A stretch of DNA of 36,409 nt from Myxococcales bacterium (GTDB taxonomy: Bacteria; Myxococcota_A; UBA9160; SMWR01). Location of the stretch: contig JABSQX010000014.1 in the NCBI GenBank assembly GCA_013215615.1, positions 1-36,409 on the forward strand, given 5' to 3'. This document shows, piece after piece, positions 31,795 through 36,409 of the stretch; position 1 is the stretch's first letter, and every line of letters starts with the position of its first letter. Under the pieces are notes generated by a model, which worked only from the letters and a program-made list of their open reading frames with translations, was not told where the DNA came from and did no database searches. The translations under genes were made by a program, and so were the position numbers.

Positions 31795-33033
31795 ATGGCG
31801 TTGCGGGAGGTCGCGGTGGTGGGGGTGGCGACCACCGAGCAGCTGCGGAGTTCGGGGGGGCGCTATGGCCTGAGCTACGGGCTGGAGGCGCTGAAGGGCG
31901 CCCTCGCCGACGCCGGCCTCGAGAAGGCGGACATCCAGGGCCTCTACCCCATGATCGACCAGTGGCCGCAGACGGGCGAGGCGAATCCCGGCAACTACCT
32001 CCACAGCAACTGGCCCGCCCAGCTGGGGATTCCGATCCGGTGGTTCACGGGTGCGGTGAACTCGGGCGCCGGCACCGGCGCCTCGGCGATTCTCGACGCC
32101 GCCGCGGCCATCGCCGCGGGTTACATCGACACCGCGGCCATCGTGCTGGGCATGGCGGCCAGCACACCGGCGGACACGCGCACCGCGAGTTGGACCTCCC
32201 AGGCCATCCAGTGGAACGAGTGGACGGGCACCTATACCGCGGCGCAGTTCGCGTTGGCCGCGCGCCGCCACATGCACGAATTCGGCACCGCCCCGGAGCA
32301 CTTCGCGCAAGTTTCGGCGACGATCCGGAACTACGGCCACCTGAATCCGGACGCCGTGATGTACGGCCGTGGTCCCTACAGCGTGCAGGACGTACTCGAT
32401 GCCCCCATGGTCGCGGATCCCCTCACGCGGCTGATGTGCGCCCAGGTCAATGACGGCGGTGCGGCCATGATTCTCTCGACCCTCGAGCGGGCGAGGGATC
32501 TCCGCAAGCCCGTGGTGCGTGTCCTGGGCGGCGCCGACCAGCTCTCCTACCCCGCCTACGCGGAGCCGCCGCTCCTCGAGCACGCGCTGGGCGAGCCCTT
32601 CTCGACGCGCTGGGTGGACGACGGCTTCGCGATGGCGGGGCTCACGCGAGACGACGTGGACGTGGTGGAACTCTACGACGGTTTCGCGTCCTGGATCGTC
32701 ATGCAGTGGGAGCTGCTGGGTTTCTGCGCGCGCGGGGAGGGCGGGCCCTTCGTGGCGAGCGGCGTCATGGAGCTGGACGGCCGCTACCCGACCTGCACCG
32801 ATGGGGGCTGTGAGAGCTTCAGCCACATGGGAGCGCCCGCCCTGCTGCGGCCCCTCGAGGCGGTGCGTCAGCTACGGGTGGAAACCCCGGACCCCTGTCC
32901 CGGCTGGGAGCAGGGCAAGCACAGCCACGAGCCGGGTGCCTGCCGTCAGGTGCGCGATCCACGCATCGCCCTGGGGGTCAGCATGGGGCCGCCCACGGGC
33001 GGTGGGAACTTCGTACTGCTGGCCCGCGACTGA
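31795..33033 (+). CDS. thiolase-like (lipid-transfer-protein/Ltp2-like) enzyme
   Basis: 412-residue thiolase-fold protein of the lipid-transfer (SCP-X-thiolase) branch. EVAVVGVATTEQ and ALADAGLEKADIQGLYPMID open the fold. In the nucleophile loop VNSGAGTGAS (88-97) the position of the catalytic Cys is Ala92, so condensing-thiolase chemistry is unlikely. The later GHP motif is also altered (SHMGAPALLR). Loss of these residues together with the DUF35 gene three bases upstream matches Ltp2-type retro-aldolases, which cleave a beta-hydroxy-acyl-CoA steroid side chain. That function is inferred. It converges on the DUF4956 gene (20-bp gap). Confidence 0.88.
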   Translation: MALREVAVVGVATTEQLRSSGGRYGLSYGLEALKGALADAGLEKADIQGLYPMIDQWPQTGEANPGNYLHSNWPAQLGIPIRWFTGAVNSGAGTGASAILDAAAAIAAGYIDTAAIVLGMAASTPADTRTASWTSQAIQWNEWTGTYTAAQFALAARRHMHEFGTAPEHFAQVSATIRNYGHLNPDAVMYGRGPYSVQDVLDAPMVADPLTRLMCAQVNDGGAAMILSTLERARDLRKPVVRVLGGADQLSYPAYAEPPLLEHALGEPFSTRWVDDGFAMAGLTRDDVDVVELYDGFASWIVMQWELLGFCARGEGGPFVASGVMELDGRYPTCTDGGCESFSHMGAPALLRPLEAVRQLRVETPDPCPGWEQGKHSHEPGACRQVRDPRIALGVSMGPPTGGGNFVLLARD

Positions 33034-33052
33034 GCGCGGGCGGAAGGCGGTC

Positions 33053-33715
33053 TCAGGACTCCTCGGGGTCGGAGTTCGGAGATGCCTCCCTCGGCGTGTA
33101 GACGGCGAGGCGGGCGGTATCGCGAAGCAGGTCGACCTGCCGTACGCGGACCTCCTGAACGTCGAGGCCGGTCCGTTCGCGGAGGTCGCGAACCAGGACT
33201 TCCCGGTCCCCGCTCCGCAGCATCTCCATGTTGTCGTAGATCACTTCGACGTTTCTGCGTGAAACGCGCTCGGTGAGGAATCTCTCCGCCGCCGGTGAGT
33301 ATTCGCAGAGCGCGGTAAGGCCCGCGATGGTCACGTTCACCAGCAAGAGTTCAGCGAGGCTGACCTTGACGTTCGCCACGGCGTTGACGATGGCGATACC
33401 GATCACGATGAAGAGGTATGTGAGATCGCGCGTCCGGATCGGCTCGGTGCGGTAGCGGAGGATGCCGAAGACCGCGAAGAGCCCCAGCGCGAAGCCCAAC
33501 TCGATGGGCACCTTCCGGAGCAGGAAGCAGAGCGTGAAGGTGATGACGTTGAAGAGGACGTAGGTGAAGACGTACTGGTTGTGGCCGTAGCGGCGGGCAT
33601 AGACGCAGTAGACGACCAGTCCCGTGAAGAAGAGGTCGATCAGCAATCGAAGCCCGAGCTTCGCGAGGCTTGTCGCCTGTACGAGGCTCGGGTCGAGTCC
33701 GAGCAGGTCATTCAT
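33053..33715 (-). CDS. DUF4956 membrane protein
   Basis: 220-residue protein with about five membrane segments in the first 140 residues (20-38, 48-66, 70-86, 98-115, 119-137) and a soluble C-terminal domain (140-220). The conserved block FGILRYRTEPIRTRDLTYLF is typical of DUF4956. Function is unknown, but genes of this family sit next to VTC-domain polyphosphate-polymerase-like genes in many bacteria, as here. The start ATG 33715 overlaps the end of the VTC gene by eight bases (ATGAATGA), indicating coupled translation. Converges on the thiolase-like gene. Confidence 0.87.
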   Translation of the reverse strand: MNDLLGLDPSLVQATSLAKLGLRLLIDLFFTGLVVYCVYARRYGHNQYVFTYVLFNVITFTLCFLLRKVPIELGFALGLFAVFGILRYRTEPIRTRDLTYLFIVIGIAIVNAVANVKVSLAELLLVNVTIAGLTALCEYSPAAERFLTERVSRRNVEVIYDNMEMLRSGDREVLVRDLRERTGLDVQEVRVRQVDLLRDTARLAVYTPREASPNSDPEES

Positions 33716-34598
33716 CGCCGATTCGACCCAACGCTCGCACGGTGTCACGGTAGCCGTTCATGCGCACTTCCGGGAGCAGCAGGGCTGCTGCCGTGCAGTA
33801 CTTGCTGACCGAAACCGGAAAGATCCGATGGGCGCGTAGCGCCATCAGGAAGGGGGAGCGTGGCTGAAAGCGCTCCTGCTTGACCTCGACGATCACCGCT
33901 GCAGGGAAACTGGCTCTGTCGTGCGGCGAGGTGAACGCGGGGTTCAGGTCCAGGGTGACGCGCTCCTTCGTACGGTGGCCCAGCAGCGTGATCCTCTCGA
34001 ACTCGGTGCGCAGGGTGTGGACGAGGTCCCTGGCGCGAACCGGCAGGAGGTCGTCGAGGAATTGCAGGCCCTCCGGGTCGAGCGATTCCTCGCCATAGGG
34101 GATGCGCCGCCGGGACTTCCGGGTCTGGTTGGCCGGAGTCTTTTCCTTCACCTCGAGATAGCTGAGTTCACGGTCGGGGTAGTGGCGAATTCGCGCCTTG
34201 AAGCGGGGCCTGCGGCCCCGGTGGTGGTCCTCGAGCGATCGATACTGGGGGGTGTCGAGGTAGAGGGTGCGGTAGCGCGCTGGGCCCCCGCCCCTGGCCA
34301 GCAGGATCGCGTAATCGTCGAGGAGGCTCTCCAGGACCCCCTCCAGGGTCGTGGCAGCCAACATGCACTTCGTGTCGACTCGAGACAGCAGTGAGCGCGC
34401 CGCAAGCAACTCAGGGGACGCTGTCGCGAACTCTTCGAGCACTCGGATCTGGGGAGCGGACGGCGACACGAGTGGCTGGCACGGGCTGCCTGTCTGGCGC
34501 CCGTTGTCTTGGCGGCCGTCGATTTCCAGGGGCCTCGCGGGCCTTTCCGGAAGATCGGGTGCTTCGGAGAGCGTGTGGGAACGCTTCATGCGGGACAT
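33708..34598 (-). CDS. VTC-domain protein (polyphosphate polymerase-like)
   Basis: 296-residue protein with a disordered N terminus (1-50) and a VTC domain (about 60-275), the triphosphate-tunnel fold that in yeast Vtc4 makes polyphosphate from ATP. Tunnel-facing basic and acidic residues are visible: SRVDTKCML (Lys77), ARYRTLYLDT, RPRFKARIRHY, SYLEVKEK, and VIVEVKQE, with Lys266 near SKYCTA. Bacterial members' activity is largely untested. ATG 34598 is chosen for reading; a TTG at 34643 extends it by 15 residues and neither has a clear ribosome site. It is translationally coupled to DUF4956 and divergent from the exported lamin-tail-like gene. Confidence 0.86.
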   Translation of the reverse strand: MSRMKRSHTLSEAPDLPERPARPLEIDGRQDNGRQTGSPCQPLVSPSAPQIRVLEEFATASPELLAARSLLSRVDTKCMLAATTLEGVLESLLDDYAILLARGGGPARYRTLYLDTPQYRSLEDHHRGRRPRFKARIRHYPDRELSYLEVKEKTPANQTRKSRRRIPYGEESLDPEGLQFLDDLLPVRARDLVHTLRTEFERITLLGHRTKERVTLDLNPAFTSPHDRASFPAAVIVEVKQERFQPRSPFLMALRAHRIFPVSVSKYCTAAALLLPEVRMNGYRDTVRALGRIGDE

Positions 34599-34788
34599 TA
34601 GTTTGGCACGCTCGGTCTTCTGTCGCGCGTATTGGGCAGGCAATGGGGGTCGAGGGCGCCGCGGAATCTCTCGAATCTATGCTGGTTGGGGCAGTGGCGC
34701 ATCCGGGGGGCGTTTCTCGGCGAGAGAGGGCAGGCGACGGCCGCCGACCTGGCGTGCCGAAGTGCATACAATGGCGTTAAATATAACA

Positions 34789-34794
34789 TATAAT
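34789..34794 (+). promoter_or_regulatory. -10 box TATAAT before the lamin-tail-like gene
   Basis: A perfect TATAAT in an AT-rich island (34761-34810), about 115 bases before ATG 34909. No strong -35 hexamer is visible at the right spacing (CATACA at 34765 is partial). Confidence 0.4.
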
Positions 34795-34908
34795 ATGTAA
34801 CTCAATAAGTATCCGACGTAGTTGCGAGTCGCGGGCAGTCCGGACGCAATGGCGAGCGTCCTGGGTGGACAGTCCCGTGGGGCTTCCCGAGGGCCCCGCG
34901 AAGCGGAG

Positions 34909-35796
34909 ATGAAAGTGCTCGATCCGAGTTCGGCGTGGCAGGTTGGGCTTCGCGAGGGCGTGCGTGTCGCGGGCTGGCTGGGGGTTCTCTGCTGCCTGAT
35001 TGTGGCGCCTGGTGTGCTGCGTGCCGCACAACCCGGTGATCTGATCCTCAACGAGTTCAACGCCGTCACCACTGGGAACTTCCTGGGGCTGGGATCCGGA
35101 AGCGACAGCTTCCTGGGCGTCGTACCGGGCAACGGTGGCAACTGGGTCGAACTCGTGGTGGTGGCGGACCACCTCGACGTGCGCGGATGGACGCTCGAGT
35201 GGGAGAACGCGGACCTCGACAACAATACGGGGAGGTTGGTCTTTGGTCAGAGCCTCCTCTGGGCAGATCTGCGCGCGGGGACACTGATCACGATTCGCGA
35301 GGATGATCTGGGAGCCCCGGGCTTTGGCGCGTTGCCCACGGACCTGAGCTTCGACCCACAAGCGGGCGACTGGTGGATCCACATCAACGCGGATGACGTC
35401 GGCCATCTCTTCAAGTTAGGATTCAAGGTGGACAACGACGGATGGGCGATGCGGATCCTCGACGCCTCGTCCCCCGCGAACGTCGTGCAGGATTTCGTGG
35501 GGGAGAATCGCCCACTGTGGGCGGGGACCGCCGTGAGCAGCAGCGAGGTCGGCAAGCTCAAGCAGAACCCCTCTGCGGCGGCGGCTTTCGCCGCGCTCCA
35601 GAACTACGACGACGGAGATTCGAGCACCTTCGGCAGCCCGAACACCTGGGCGGGGGGGGCACTGGTCCAGGATCTCTCAACGCTTCGCGCGCAGGTCCTG
35701 GCGCCGCCCGCCCCGGTCCCCGGTCTGCTGCCTGGTCTGCTCGTACTTCTCGCGGCGCTGCTCGGGTTCGTGGCCTTCCGCGTCCTGCGCGTCTAG
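34909..35796 (+). CDS. exported lamin-tail-domain-like protein with C-terminal anchor
   Basis: 295-residue exported protein. A long signal peptide (about 1-39, hydrophobic core VAGWLGVLCCLIVAPGVL, cut near RAA) precedes a beta-rich part beginning GDLILNEFNAV. The following NWVELVVVADHLDVRGWTLEW is the pattern of lamin-tail (LTD) domains, which often accompany CotH-type or VTC-linked surface proteins. The C terminus (about 265-295, PVPGLLPGLLVLLAALLGF then basic residues) is a sorting/anchor tail like that of the S8 peptidase. ATG 34909 is a guess between several starts; frames open to 34822. It is divergent from the VTC/DUF4956 pair and likely belongs with it. Confidence 0.72.
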   Translation: MKVLDPSSAWQVGLREGVRVAGWLGVLCCLIVAPGVLRAAQPGDLILNEFNAVTTGNFLGLGSGSDSFLGVVPGNGGNWVELVVVADHLDVRGWTLEWENADLDNNTGRLVFGQSLLWADLRAGTLITIREDDLGAPGFGALPTDLSFDPQAGDWWIHINADDVGHLFKLGFKVDNDGWAMRILDASSPANVVQDFVGENRPLWAGTAVSSSEVGKLKQNPSAAAAFAALQNYDDGDSSTFGSPNTWAGGALVQDLSTLRAQVLAPPAPVPGLLPGLLVLLAALLGFVAFRVLRV

Positions 35797-35809
35797 CGAT
35801 TCCGGGCGC

Positions 35810-36409
35810 TCAGATGCAGCCGCGTTCGCGGAGTTGCGCGATGCGTTCCCAGCTCAGGCCGAGATCGAGGAGCAGTTCCTCGGTGTGCTCACCGGCTTCG
35901 GGAGCGCGTGTCGTTGCGGGGGGCGTCTCGGCGAACTGCACGGGGCTTGCCACCAGCTCGAAGCTCGAGCCGTCGCCAGCATCCACCTCGTTCACGTAGC
36001 CGTTGGCAACGGCCTGGGGGTCCCGTGCCACTTCGAGCGTGTCCTGGCAGACCTCCCAGACCCCATCGAAATCCGCGAGCGTCTCCGTCCACTCCGCGAG
36101 CGTGGCGCTGGCGAAGAGATCGTCGAGGAGTTCCGCGCAGGCCCCGCTGTTGTCCGTGAATGCCTCGAGGCTCGCGAAGCGCGGGTCCTCGATCCACTCC
36201 GTGCGTCCCACGCTGCGGCAGAAGCCCGGCCACTGGTGGAAGCCCTGCAGGCAGACGAGCACGATAAAGCGGTCGTCGCGCGTGCGGTAGGTGCCCGCCA
36301 ATGCGTTCGTCGAGGGAACGCGTTCCATGGCCCGCCAGGGCTGCTGCTGCGCGAGGGAGCCCGCGATCGCAGAAGCCATGGCCCACATGCCCAGACCGAG
36401 CAGCGAGAG
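35810..36409 (-). CDS. CaiB/BaiF family CoA-transferase (partial, cut by window edge)
   Basis: C-terminal part, at least 199 residues, of a class III CoA-transferase; the frame is open through the window edge with LSLLGLGMWAMASAIAGSL before the first ATG. GTYRTRDDRFIVLVCLQGFHQWPGFC and later EWTETLADFDGVWEVCQDTLEV with DPQAVANGYV are typical of the CaiB C-terminal domain. GEHTEELLLDLGLSWERIAQLRERG is the usual end. The catalytic aspartate lies in the missing N-terminal half. It would move CoA between acids, fitting the catabolic theme. It converges on the lamin-tail-like gene, 13 bp away. Confidence 0.88.
   Translation of the reverse strand, partial: LSLLGLGMWAMASAIAGSLAQQQPWRAMERVPSTNALAGTYRTRDDRFIVLVCLQGFHQWPGFCRSVGRTEWIEDPRFASLEAFTDNSGACAELLDDLFASATLAEWTETLADFDGVWEVCQDTLEVARDPQAVANGYVNEVDAGDGSSFELVASPVQFAETPPATTRAPEAGEHTEELLLDLGLSWERIAQLRERGCI

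Overview
The window is GC-rich chromosomal DNA from a bacterium, almost fully coding, with 36 protein genes. No rRNA, tRNA, CRISPR array, transposase or integrase is visible. A lipobox lipoprotein, a Sec-type exported serine peptidase with a C-terminal anchor and a second exported protein with a similar tail suggest a Gram-negative cell. Many flavin/F420-type oxidoreductases, CoA-dependent catabolic enzymes, a DUF35/thiolase-like pair and amidohydrolases resemble the gene content of uncultured lipid- and steroid-degrading lineages such as Binatota or Myxococcota-like deltaproteobacteria. That placement is an inference from gene content only.

Layout. 151-3031: a TauD-type dioxygenase, then a Yip1-like membrane protein, an exported START-like protein and a VOC protein on the minus strand. 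3087-6311: a secreted S8 peptidase with an AT-rich promoter region, divergent from a carboxymuconolactone decarboxylase/AhpD-like gene whose second redox cysteine codon is an in-frame TGA, probably selenocysteine. 6331-10328: an unknown helical protein, a PPOX/F420-type protein, an SDR, an alpha/beta hydrolase with alanine at the nucleophile position, and a luciferase-like monooxygenase (LLM). 10362-15534: a coupled LLM-crotonase pair, then a plus-strand run of GST, APH-like kinase and PhyH-type dioxygenase.

15580-22065 is a compact minus-strand run of six genes (GST, two LLM enzymes, FAD dehydrogenase, epimerase-like protein, MFS transporter), probably one catabolic operon. 22236-25025 holds another epimerase-like gene, a fifth LLM and a VOC protein. 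25026-28733 looks accreted: a lower-GC GNAT gene behind tandem TGTATACG motifs, then two amidohydrolase genes bracketed by a 27-bp direct repeat (26/27 identical). 28743-33033: an acyl-CoA synthetase-like enzyme, a transglutaminase-like/TPR lipoprotein with a leaderless-type promoter, and a DUF35/thiolase-like pair resembling steroid side-chain retro-aldolases. 33053-35796: DUF4956 and VTC-domain genes divergent from an exported lamin-tail-like protein. The right edge cuts a CaiB/BaiF CoA-transferase.

The common theme is uptake and oxidation of hydrophobic substrates: transport (MFS), oxidation (LLM, FAD, TauD, PhyH, SDR), CoA activation and transfer (acyl-CoA synthetase, CaiB), chain cleavage (crotonase, thiolase/DUF35) and detoxification (two GSTs). 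The strongest point for follow-up is the candidate selenoprotein at 5766-6311 with a hairpin just after the TGA. The second is the repeat-flanked amidohydrolase pair.
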